DNA from: Rhodospirillales bacterium
GTDB lineage: Bacteria > Pseudomonadota > Alphaproteobacteria > Rhodospirillales > Casp-alpha2
Length of the DNA: 7,163 nt
Assembly: GCA_030727885.1 (NCBI GenBank)
Contig: JANRAT010000111.1
Coordinates: forward strand, 1-7,163
Direction of reading: 5' to 3'
A program made the translations under genes and the position numbers. Below the pieces are notes generated by a model that saw nothing but the letters and a program-made list of their open reading frames with translations, was not told the DNA's origin and ran no database searches. Shown here piece after piece: positions 1 to 5,851 of this stretch. The first letter of the stretch is position 1; each line of letters starts with the position of its first letter.

Positions 1-308
1 CCACCCGCCCACCGGCCCCGGCGCCCGCCCTGGAAGTCAAGGCCCCGGCACCCGCCGCCGCACGCGGCGGGCATCAGGATGATCTCAACCGCACGTGCGG
101 CGTGGCAAGTCTGGTACGCCGTGATCTTGGTGCTGAAATCTGGCAGTACCGGAACGATGTCTGCGTGCTGTTTCTGTTTCTGTATCCAAAAGGCGGCACG
201 GTGGCCGGCAACCTGCAGGTTGATCATCTAGACGTACGGGGCACCGATGATCCGGGTTTGTGCCTGCGCGCCGTCGTCAAAGCCCGCCAGGTCCGCAGTA
301 CCGGCTAA
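1..308 (+). CDS. Putative lipoprotein/secreted protein of unknown function, C-terminal part (5' end off window)
   Basis: The reading frame is open from the left edge (first complete codon at base 3) to TAA at 306-308, so the gene starts outside the window; the GTG at 102 is only an internal codon. The visible part begins with a Pro/Ala-rich low-complexity linker (bases 3-62), followed by a compact domain with the pattern LVRRDxGAEIWQYR, a Cys four residues later, then VLFLFLY, and near the end RG-x(6)-CL. From memory, this resembles short alphaproteobacterial hypothetical proteins, often annotated as lipoproteins, that carry 'LVRR-x-G-x-A-x-x-WQYR-x3-C-x-LxLFLY' after a proline-rich linker. 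Neither signal peptide nor lipobox can be seen because the N-terminus is missing. The two Cys residues could form a disulfide, which is inference. It converges on nth with three bases between stops. No function can be assigned. Confidence 0.68.
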   Translation, partial: TRPPAPAPALEVKAPAPAAARGGHQDDLNRTCGVASLVRRDLGAEIWQYRNDVCVLFLFLYPKGGTVAGNLQVDHLDVRGTDDPGLCLRAVVKARQVRSTG

Positions 309-311
309 CCC

Positions 312-950
312 CTATTTCAGAATTGTTTTGCCTTTAAAGCCGCAGACATCGGCGACGATGCAGCCGGGACAGTCCGGCTTACGGGCCTTGCAGGTATAAC
401 GGCCAAGCAAAATCAGCCAATGATGCGCATGCAGGGCAAATTCCGCGGGCGTTGCTTTCAACAGACCCTTTTCAACGGCCAGCGGTGTCTTGCCGGGCGC
501 CAGCCCGGTGCGGTTTGAGACCCTGAAGATATGCGTATCGACGGCAATCGTCGGCGCACCGAAGGCAATATTGCGAACCACGTTGGCGGTCTTGCGGCCG
601 ACCCCCGGCAAAGCTTCCAGCGCCGCCTGGTCATCCGGCACGACACTGCCATGCCGTTCAATCAGCAGCTGACTGAGCGCAATCGCGTTCTTCGCCTTGG
701 TATTATAAAGACCGATGGTCTTGATATAGTCCTTGAGGCCTTCAAGGCCGAGACTGACCATCGCTTCCGGTGTTTTCACCTTTTTGAACAATGGACGGGT
801 TGCTTTGTTGACGCCGACATCGGTGGCCTGCGCCGACAAGGCCACCGCCACCAAAAGCGTGTAGGGATTGACGTAATGCAGTTCGCCCACCGGCTCGGGG
901 TCGGCGTCACGCAGCCTCGAATAAAAAGTCACAATGTCGGCTTTTTTCAT
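312..950 (-). CDS. nth: Endonuclease III (DNA glycosylase/AP lyase)
   Basis: This bifunctional base-excision-repair enzyme removes oxidised pyrimidines from DNA and cleaves the abasic site by beta-elimination. Counting from the upstream ATG at 968, the protein shows the SAQATD segment (45-50), the helix-hairpin-helix LPGVGRKTANVV (120-131) with catalytic Lys126 (E. coli K120), VDTHIFRV with catalytic Asp144 (E. coli D138), and the 4Fe-4S cysteines at 193, 200, 203 and 209 with the exact C-x6-C-x2-C-x5-C spacing. The ATG at 950 is preferred to that at 968 because MKKADIV...RLR then aligns with the E. coli N-terminus without an extension, and GCGGGA lies ten bases upstream; the upstream ATG has no clear ribosome binding site. 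Length from 950 is 212 residues, normal for the family. It is divergent from the DUF2244 gene. Confidence 0.96.
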   Translation of the reverse strand: MKKADIVTFYSRLRDADPEPVGELHYVNPYTLLVAVALSAQATDVGVNKATRPLFKKVKTPEAMVSLGLEGLKDYIKTIGLYNTKAKNAIALSQLLIERHGSVVPDDQAALEALPGVGRKTANVVRNIAFGAPTIAVDTHIFRVSNRTGLAPGKTPLAVEKGLLKATPAEFALHAHHWLILLGRYTCKARKPDCPGCIVADVCGFKGKTILK

Positions 951-990
951 GTTCCAGTTATCCCGCATATCAGGGCTTTAGAAAACCCGG

Positions 991-1020
991 TTGTTGCTTT
1001 TGTGGCCGTCTGCATAAAAT
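991..1020 (+). promoter_or_regulatory. Candidate promoter of the DUF2244 gene, possibly leaderless
   Basis: TTGTTG (991-996) and TAAAAT (1015-1020) are separated by 18 bases; CATAAA (1013-1018) with a 16-base spacer is an alternative. The -10 matches five of six consensus bases, the -35 only three. The predicted start of transcription falls at about 1025-1027, directly before the ATG at 1028, and no Shine-Dalgarno sequence precedes that ATG. This is a consensus match only. Confidence 0.35.
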
Positions 1021-1027
1021 AGATGCC

Positions 1028-1537
1028 ATGGACACACGCATCGCCACCGACCAGACCGACGACTCAGAAGACGCCATCCGCTTTTCCAGGGTGTTGCGGC
1101 CGCATCGCAGTTCCAGCGACCGGGCAGTAAAGATCGTCAGCGGCTTTGTGTTGTTTCTGTTCATCCCGACCGGCACGACTTTTCTTTTGATGGGGGCCTG
1201 GCCGGTGTTCGGCTTCATGGGGCTTGAAGTTGCGGCGCTGATCTTTGCGTTGCACTACAACCACAAGGTCGGCTCGGCATTCGAGGCCATCACGCTGAGC
1301 GAACGGGAATTCAAAATCTCCAAGGTGGATCACTGGGGCAAGCGCAGGCACTGGACGTTCCAGCCGCAATGGCTGCAGGTCCGCTATGATGAAACCTCGA
1401 AGCAGCTGATCGCCGGGACACATGGCAAGCGGATTACAATCGGCAAGTTTCTCACCGACGATGAACGTGAAGCGTTCTGCGGTGTTCTCAAGGACGAGTT
1501 GCGTCTGTTGCAGAATATCCGCCATCCAGCCCCGTAA
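1028..1537 (+). CDS. DUF2244 family integral membrane protein
   Basis: A 169-residue protein of the uncharacterised DUF2244 family found widely in alphaproteobacteria. After a polar N-terminus comes the start of the conserved block, VLRPHRSSS (22-30). Two predicted transmembrane helices follow (about 34-55 and 57-75), joined by the family hallmark GAWPVFGFMGLEV (56-68). The remaining 90 residues are soluble and probably cytoplasmic, with repeated Trp and Arg (WGKRRHWTFQPQW) and a predicted beta-rich fold like a small PH-like domain, which is inference. The ATG at 1028 gives a normal family length and is the only sensible start, though it has no visible ribosome binding site. It is divergent from nth and converges on dapB with 18 bases between stops. 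Molecular function is unknown; the adjacency to nth does not prove a repair role. Confidence 0.88.
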   Translation: MDTRIATDQTDDSEDAIRFSRVLRPHRSSSDRAVKIVSGFVLFLFIPTGTTFLLMGAWPVFGFMGLEVAALIFALHYNHKVGSAFEAITLSEREFKISKVDHWGKRRHWTFQPQWLQVRYDETSKQLIAGTHGKRITIGKFLTDDEREAFCGVLKDELRLLQNIRHPAP

Positions 1538-1555
1538 GGCCGCGGTCTGCAGACA

Positions 1556-2356
1556 TCAATCGAAGCCGAGCACGTCACGCATTGAATAAAGCCCAGGCGC
1601 CTTGCCGGCTGTCCACATCGCGGCGCGAATTGCACCCTTGGCAAACAGGCCCCGATCAGCGGCACGGTGGGTGATTTCGATGCGTTCATCATCAGATGCG
1701 AAAATCACCGTATGGTCGCCGACCACCATGCCGCCCCGCAATGTCGCAAAGCCGATGTTGCCGACCGTGCGGGCGCCGGTATGACCATCGCGAACCCGGT
1801 CCGACACCTCGTCAAGATTGACGCCTCGACCCGCTGCTGCCGCCTTGCCCAGCGCCAGCGCCGTGCCGGAAGGGGCATCGATCTTGTGACGGTGATGCAT
1901 TTCCAGCACTTCGATATCAAATTCCTCGCCGAGCACGCCGGCAACCTGTTCAGTCAGACCGAGCAGCAGATTGACGCCGATTGAATAGTTGGCAGCCTGC
2001 ACGATGGCCACCGACTTTGATGCCTTGACGATGACGGCCTGCTGATCGGCGGAAAGACCGGTGGTTCCGGGGACGAGCGCGGTGCCCGTCTCGAGGGCAA
2101 GTTTCGCATGCATTTCAGTCGCGGCCGGGACCGTGAAATCGACCACGCAATCGGAAGCCTCGAACAAAGCGCGGGAGTCATCGGTGATCTTGAGACCGGA
2201 CGCCTTGAGGCCGGCCAGCAGCGCCGGGTCCTGGCCGAGAAATTCGGATTGCTTGGATTCCGAGCCACCGGCAAGTTCAGCCCCCGGTGTCTGATGAACA
2301 GCCTGCACCAGCATCCGCCCCATCCGTCCGCCACATCCGACAATTCCGATTTTCAT
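1556..2356 (-). CDS. dapB: 4-hydroxy-tetrahydrodipicolinate reductase
   Basis: This cytoplasmic enzyme reduces 4-hydroxy-tetrahydrodipicolinate with NAD(P)H in the diaminopimelate/lysine pathway that supplies peptidoglycan and protein. The 266-residue product has the Rossmann motif GCGGRMGRM (7-15), VDFTVPAA (72-79), PGTTGLS (96-102), and the family signature EMHHRHKIDAPSGTA (152-166) with the catalytic pair equivalent to E. coli H159 and K163 at His154 and Lys158. The frame also has an ATG at 2380 that would add eight residues. The ATG at 2356 is chosen because GAGGA (2369-2365) lies eight bases upstream and MKIGIVGCGG is the usual family start. It has its own promoter, so it need not depend on dnaK-dnaJ transcription. 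The stop is TGA at 1558-1556. Confidence 0.97.
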   Translation of the reverse strand: MKIGIVGCGGRMGRMLVQAVHQTPGAELAGGSESKQSEFLGQDPALLAGLKASGLKITDDSRALFEASDCVVDFTVPAATEMHAKLALETGTALVPGTTGLSADQQAVIVKASKSVAIVQAANYSIGVNLLLGLTEQVAGVLGEEFDIEVLEMHHRHKIDAPSGTALALGKAAAAGRGVNLDEVSDRVRDGHTGARTVGNIGFATLRGGMVVGDHTVIFASDDERIEITHRAADRGLFAKGAIRAAMWTAGKAPGLYSMRDVLGFD

Positions 2357-2388
2357 GACACGTTTCCTCAATAAATCCATTTTGTCGC

Positions 2389-2416
2389 ATCATACGGATT
2401 AGGCTAGCCCTGTCAC
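2389..2416 (-). promoter_or_regulatory. Sigma70-type promoter of dapB
   Basis: On the minus strand, GTGACA (2416-2411) and TATGAT (2394-2389) are separated by 16 bases; each matches five of six consensus positions. Transcription would start near 2382, giving a leader of about 26 bases that contains the GAGGA ribosome binding site. The good fit of promoter, leader and binding site supports both the promoter and the ATG at 2356. Confidence 0.62.
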
Positions 2417-2430
2417 GCCCAACACCACAT

Positions 2431-2456
2431 CGTCACCCCGGTGCAAGCCGGGGTCC
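2431..2456 (+). repeat. Palindromic intergenic repeat, copy A
   Basis: CGTCACCCCGG-N6-CCGGGGTCC forms a 7-bp stem (2435-2441 with 2448-2454). It aligns to the reverse complement of copy B (2479-2504) at 20 of 26 positions, sharing the CGTCA start and the TCC end. Such CGTCAYCCC...GGGRTCC palindromes are scattered between genes in many alphaproteobacterial genomes (from memory). The left copy is oriented opposite to the right one. Confidence 0.72.
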
Positions 2457-2465
2457 AGAGTATTC

Positions 2466-2500
2466 AAAAATTTAAACAGGATCCCCGCTTTCGCGGGGAT
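2466..2500 (-). terminator. Probable terminator of the dnaK-dnaJ unit
   Basis: On the minus strand the 8-bp GC-rich stem of repeat copy B, with its GAAA loop, begins 34 bases after the dnaJ stop and is followed by CCTGTTTAAATTTTT (down to 2466). The T-run is interrupted by AAA and starts four bases after the stem, so termination may be incomplete. Its position between dnaJ and the separately promoted dapB fits a terminator. Confidence 0.5.
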
Positions 2501-2504
2501 GACG
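2479..2504 (-). repeat. Palindromic intergenic repeat, copy B (inverted relative to copy A)
   Basis: A perfect 8-bp stem ATCCCCGC/GCGGGGAT (2481-2488 with 2493-2500) has a 4-base loop that reads GAAA on the minus strand, a stable GNRA-type tetraloop in RNA. Read on the minus strand it is homologous to copy A. The 22 bases between the copies are AT-rich. The pair occupies the dnaJ-dapB gap. Confidence 0.75.
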
Positions 2505-2533
2505 AATAAAGATACGCAGGGAAAGAACGGCGT

Positions 2534-3673
2534 TCAGTCCCGCAGATCTTCCCAAAGCTCCTTGACCTTGTCGAGGAAGCCGGTGCTTTCCGGGCTGTGC
2601 TTTTTCGTCGTCTTGTCGTCGCCGGTGAATTCCTTCAGCAACTCTTTTTGCTTCTTCGTCAGGTTGACCGGCGTTTCCACGAAAATCTGTACGAACATGT
2701 CGCCGCGGCTTTCCGAACGCAGCACTTTCATGCCTTTCGAGCGCAGGCGCAGCTGATGCCCGGTCGGCGTGCCTTCGGGGATCGAAACGCGGAGCAGTTT
2801 GCCCTCGACGGTCGGCACCTCGATCTGGCCGCCCAGCGTCGCCGTCGCCATCGGTACCGGCACGCGGACATGAATGTCGGCGCCGTCGCGTCGGAAGAAG
2901 CGGTGCGGCTTGATCGCCAGGAAAATATACAGATCGCCTGTCGGCGCACCCCTAAGGCCAGCTTCGCCCTCACTGGCCAGACGAATACGCGTGCCGTCCT
3001 CGACACCCGACGGTATGTTGACGGAAAGGGTTTTTTCTTTTTGCTTGCGGCCACTGCCGCCACAACCCCGGCACGGATCCTTGATCGTCTGGCCGGTACC
3101 CTGACAGGTCGGGCAGGTCCGCTCGACCGTAAAGAATCCCGACTGCTGACGTACCCGGCCGGCACCGCCGCAACTGCCGCATGCTGCCGGAGATGCGCCG
3201 TCCTTGCCGCCCGAGCCTTTGCAGTCATCGCAGACCACGGCTGTCAGCACGCGGATTTCCGTCTTCAGGCCATTGAAGGCATCTTCAAGAGTGATTTCCA
3301 TGTTGAATCGCAGATCGGAACCACGCCCGGCACTGGCTCGCTGACCCCCGCGGCCACCCATGAAATCGCCAAACATTTCTTCGAAGATATCGGCAAAACC
3401 GCCGGCACCACCGCCGCCGCCGAAGCCGCCGGGTCCCGGGCCACCGCCTTCAAAGGCGGCATGGCCGAAGCGGTCATAAGCGGCCCGCTTGTCATCATCT
3501 TTGAGGACTTCGTAAGCTTCGCTAAGTTCCTTGAATCGCTTTTCAGCTTCGGCATCACCCGGATTACGATCCGGGTGATGATCCATGGCAAGCTTTCGAT
3601 ACGCCTTTTTGAGCGTCGCAGCATCCGCATCGCGCGAAACGCCCAGACATTCGTAATAATCCTGTTTTGCCAT
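2534..3673 (-). CDS. dnaJ: Chaperone protein DnaJ (Hsp40, class A)
   Basis: DnaJ delivers unfolded clients to DnaK and stimulates its ATPase. The 379-residue protein has every class A element: J-domain 1-70 with the essential HPD at 33-35, a Gly/Phe-rich region (about 76-118), four CxxCxGxG zinc-binding repeats starting at Cys148, Cys165, Cys187 and Cys201, and two C-terminal beta-barrel substrate-binding domains ending in a short helical tail. The length matches E. coli DnaJ. The ATG at 3673 starts MAKQDYYE as in E. coli; GGGGGA lies ten bases upstream. It follows dnaK on the same strand after a 79-base gap containing a strong hairpin and no evident promoter, so it is probably co-transcribed with dnaK. 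Confidence 0.98.
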   Translation of the reverse strand: MAKQDYYECLGVSRDADAATLKKAYRKLAMDHHPDRNPGDAEAEKRFKELSEAYEVLKDDDKRAAYDRFGHAAFEGGGPGPGGFGGGGGAGGFADIFEEMFGDFMGGRGGQRASAGRGSDLRFNMEITLEDAFNGLKTEIRVLTAVVCDDCKGSGGKDGASPAACGSCGGAGRVRQQSGFFTVERTCPTCQGTGQTIKDPCRGCGGSGRKQKEKTLSVNIPSGVEDGTRIRLASEGEAGLRGAPTGDLYIFLAIKPHRFFRRDGADIHVRVPVPMATATLGGQIEVPTVEGKLLRVSIPEGTPTGHQLRLRSKGMKVLRSESRGDMFVQIFVETPVNLTKKQKELLKEFTGDDKTTKKHSPESTGFLDKVKELWEDLRD

Positions 3674-3705
3674 GTTATCGCATTCCCCCGAAGCGGTCCG
3701 GCGGT

Positions 3706-3735
3706 GGGCGGTAATGCTTTTCTACATTACCGCCC
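3706..3735 (-). other. Perfect 11-bp hairpin between dnaK and dnaJ
   Basis: GGGCGGTAATG (3706-3716) is the exact reverse complement of 3725-3735, enclosing an 8-base loop. On the transcribed minus strand it begins 18 bases after the dnaK stop and ends about 16 bases before the dnaJ ribosome binding site. No T-run follows on the minus strand, so it is not a standard intrinsic terminator; an mRNA processing or 3'-protection element is the more likely role (inference). Confidence 0.7.
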
Positions 3736-3752
3736 GACCCGATGGAACGACC

Positions 3753-5690
3753 TTAGCCGTTCTTTTTGTTTTGATCGGGATCGACTTCTTCGAAGTCGGC
3801 ATCGACAACAGTGTCATCGTCCGATTTGGACGAGCCCTTGGCGCCGCTGTCGGCTGAGCCGGCAGCACCGGCTTCTGCTTCAGCCTGCTGCGCCTTGTAC
3901 ATGGCTTCGCCCAGCTTCATCGAGGCCTGCGTCAAAGCTTCGGTTTTTGCCGTAATCGCTTCAAGATCGTCGCCTTCAATTACGGCCCGAAGGTCGGTGA
4001 TGGCGGTTTCAATAGCGGTTCTTTCAGCTTCGCTGACCTGATCGCCATAGTCCTTGAGGCTCTTTTCGGCTGAATGCGCCATGCTGTCGGCGCTGTTACG
4101 CGCATCGACAAGCTCGCGGCGTTTTTTGTCAGCGTCGGCATTCTGTTCAGCTTCCTGGACCATCTTTTCGATGTCAGCGTCGCTGAGACCGCCTGAGGCC
4201 TGAATGCGGATCTGCTGTTCCTTGCCGGTCGCCTTGTCCTTGGCCGAGACGTTGACGATACCATTGGCATCGATGTCGAACGTCACTTCGATCTGCGGCA
4301 TACCGCGCGGGCTCGGCGGGATACCAACCAGGTCGAACTGACCGAGGATCTTGTTGTCGGCAGCCATTTCACGTTCACCCTGGAAGACCCGGATGGTCAC
4401 GGCGGACTGATTATCTTCAGCCGTCGAGAAGGTCTGGCTCTTGCGCGTCGGGATCGTCGTGTTGCGGTCGATCAGTCGGGTGAACACACCACCCAGCGTT
4501 TCAATGCCGAGCGACAACGGCGTCACGTCGAGCAACAGCACGTCTTTGACGTCACCCTTCAGCACGCCGCCCTGAATGGCAGCTCCGAGCGCCACCACTT
4601 CATCCGGGTTCACACCCTTGTGCGGCTCGCGACCGAAAAACTTCTTCACGGTCTCGATGACTTTCGGCATCCGCGTCATGCCACCGACCAGGATCACTTC
4701 GTCAATTTCACCGGCACTGATACCGGCATCCTTGAGGGCGCTCTTGCAGGGGGCGATCGTGCGTTCAATCAGATCTTCAACCAGCGTCTCCAGTTTGGCA
4801 CGGGAGAGCTTGATGTTGAGGTGCTTCGGACCCGACGCATCGGCCGTGATGAACGGCAGATTGACTTCGGTCTGCGCCGTCGATGAGAGCTCGATCTTGG
4901 CTTTTTCAGCGGATTCCTTGAGCCGCTGCAAGGCCAGACGATCCGATCTGAGATCGATGGTGTTTTCTTTTTTGAATTCGTCAGCAAGATAATCGACGAT
5001 CCGGTTGTCGAAATCTTCACCGCCAAGGAAGGTGTCGCCGTTGGTCGATTTCACTTCGAACACGCCATCGCCGATTTCCAGGATCGACACGTCAAACGTA
5101 CCACCACCGAGATCGTAGACGACAATGGTGCCGGCTTCTTTTTTATCGAGGCCATAGGCCAGCGCCGCAGCGGTCGGCTCGTTGATGATGCGCAGCACTT
5201 CAAGGCCGGCGATCTTGCCTGCATCCTTGGTTGCCTGACGCTGGGAGTCGTTGAAGTAGGCCGGAACCGTAATCACGGCCTGCTCGACTTTTTCACCAAG
5301 ATAGCTCTCGGCGGTTTCTTTCATCTTCTGCAGAATGAAAGCGGAAATCTGTGACGGTGAATATTTGTCATCCCCGGCGGATACCCATGCATCGCCGTTG
5401 TCACCCTTGATGATGTTGTAGGGGACGACTTTTTTGTCTTTTTCGGTGACCGGGTCGTCATAGCGGCGACCGATCAGGCGTTTGATGGCATACAGGGTTT
5501 TTTCAGGGTTGGTGACAGCCTGGCGTTTTGCCGGCTGGCCGACCAAACGTTCGCCGGAGTCGGCAAAGGCGACCATCGATGGCGTGGTCCGAGCCCCTTC
5601 GGCGTTTTCAATGACCTTGGCGTCCTTGCCGTCCATAACGGCAACGCACGAGTTGGTCGTACCAAGATCGATACCAATAACTTTACTCAT
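3753..5690 (-). CDS. dnaK: Molecular chaperone DnaK (Hsp70)
   Basis: This ATP-dependent Hsp70 binds exposed hydrophobic peptides and works with DnaJ and GrpE in folding and stress recovery in the cytoplasm. The 645 residues align along almost their whole length with E. coli DnaK (638). Visible are the three Hsp70 signatures, IDLGTTNS (7-14), [12 protein letters not shown] (191-202) and [13 protein letters not shown] (332-344); the conserved Lys70; the interdomain linker [10 protein letters not shown] (381-390); the beta substrate-binding domain (about 392-505); the helical lid (about 506-605); and a low-complexity tail ending [18 protein letters not shown]. The ATG at 5690 is preceded by AGAGAGG with five-base spacing. 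It lies 157 bases after grpE, behind a terminator and a separate candidate promoter, and probably forms a dnaK-dnaJ operon. Nothing is truncated or missing. Confidence 0.99.
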   Translation of the reverse strand: MSKVIGIDLGTTNSCVAVMDGKDAKVIENAEGARTTPSMVAFADSGERLVGQPAKRQAVTNPEKTLYAIKRLIGRRYDDPVTEKDKKVVPYNIIKGDNGDAWVSAGDDKYSPSQISAFILQKMKETAESYLGEKVEQAVITVPAYFNDSQRQATKDAGKIAGLEVLRIINEPTAAALAYGLDKKEAGTIVVYDLGGGTFDVSILEIGDGVFEVKSTNGDTFLGGEDFDNRIVDYLADEFKKENTIDLRSDRLALQRLKESAEKAKIELSSTAQTEVNLPFITADASGPKHLNIKLSRAKLETLVEDLIERTIAPCKSALKDAGISAGEIDEVILVGGMTRMPKVIETVKKFFGREPHKGVNPDEVVALGAAIQGGVLKGDVKDVLLLDVTPLSLGIETLGGVFTRLIDRNTTIPTRKSQTFSTAEDNQSAVTIRVFQGEREMAADNKILGQFDLVGIPPSPRGMPQIEVTFDIDANGIVNVSAKDKATGKEQQIRIQASGGLSDADIEKMVQEAEQNADADKKRRELVDARNSADSMAHSAEKSLKDYGDQVSEAERTAIETAITDLRAVIEGDDLEAITAKTEALTQASMKLGEAMYKAQQAEAEAGAAGSADSGAKGSSKSDDDTVVDADFEEVDPDQNKKNG

Positions 5691-5778
5691 GATAACCTCT
5701 CTTTCTGTGGCGGTCGCGACCGGCCTCTATAAGCGCCAGATCCGACCCCGTGGGTTAAGACCCCATGGTCTTAGGTTG
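5691..5778 (-). promoter_or_regulatory. Structured 5' leader of dnaK
   Basis: If transcription starts from the candidate promoter, the message carries about 88 untranslated bases. They contain a 7-bp hairpin TAAGACC/GGTCTTA with a 4-base loop (5756-5762 with 5767-5773), a duplicated GGGGTC motif, and a 12-base palindrome CGGTCGCGACCG (5711-5722). The extreme 5' AACCT (5777-5773) can pair with AGGTT (5698-5694), which overlaps the end of the ribosome binding site. These structures are seen in the sequence; a regulatory role, for example temperature sensing, is inference. Confidence 0.4.
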
Positions 5779-5784
5779 ATTGGG

Positions 5785-5813
5785 ATATAATCCCGGAATT
5801 CAGGGGCTGCAAC
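5785..5813 (-). promoter_or_regulatory. Candidate RpoH (sigma32)-type promoter of dnaK
   Basis: On the minus strand, GTTG (5813-5810) and ATTATAT (5791-5785) are 18 bases apart. The alphaproteobacterial RpoH consensus as I recall it is CTTG-N17/18-CYTATNT, so the -35 core matches three of four and the -10 six of seven. A sigma70 reading of the same bases (TTGCAG-N17-TATATC) is weaker. It lies just downstream of the grpE terminator. No CIRCE inverted repeat (GAGTGCTAA type) is seen in the gap, so HrcA control of dnaK is not supported. Confidence 0.45.
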
Positions 5814-5825
5814 GGCTTTCCCCAT

Positions 5826-5851
5826 AAAAATTAAGGGTATATGGCCCTTAA
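5826..5851 (-). terminator. Intrinsic terminator of hrcA-grpE, overlapping the grpE stop codon
   Basis: On the minus strand TTAAGGG (5851-5845), a 7-base loop and CCCTTAA (5837-5831) are followed at once by TTTTT (5830-5826). The left arm includes the grpE TAA stop (5850-5848). The stem has only three G:C pairs, so strength may be moderate, but stem, loop and T-tract are in the classic arrangement. Confidence 0.72.

Noticed and set aside
51..71. GC-rich 8-bp hairpin near the left edge
   Set aside because: It lies within the Pro/Ala-rich coding region, where CCG/GCC codons make such pairings by composition alone.
102..308. A complete 68-residue gene starting at GTG 102
   Set aside because: The same frame is open back to the left edge and the upstream codons give a sensible Pro/Ala-rich linker, so the GTG is internal and the gene is partial.
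1540..1554. Palindromes CCGCGG and GTCTGCAGAC in the DUF2244-dapB convergent gap as a bidirectional terminator
   Set aside because: The second palindrome has no room for a loop with a useful stem and no T-run follows on either strand.
3675..3683. A two-codon open frame ATG CGA TAA just before the dnaJ start, on the minus strand
   Set aside because: Its ATG is adjacent to the GGGGGA ribosome binding site, too close for initiation; probably coincidence.
2597..3955. A 452-codon open frame on the plus strand opposite dnaJ and the end of dnaK
   Set aside because: It lies antisense to certain genes, its product is full of Arg/Ala/His low-complexity sequence with no recognisable domain, and long antisense frames are expected opposite genes with G/C-rich third positions. 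No ribosome binding site or promoter was seen.
5786..5791. A perfect TATAAT on the plus strand in the grpE-dnaK gap
   Set aside because: There is no acceptable -35 at the right distance and no plus-strand gene downstream; the same bases serve better as the minus-strand -10.
5691..5847. CIRCE operator upstream of dnaK
   Set aside because: No GAGTGCTAA-type inverted repeat with a 9-base spacer is present; the inverted repeats there have different sequences and spacing.
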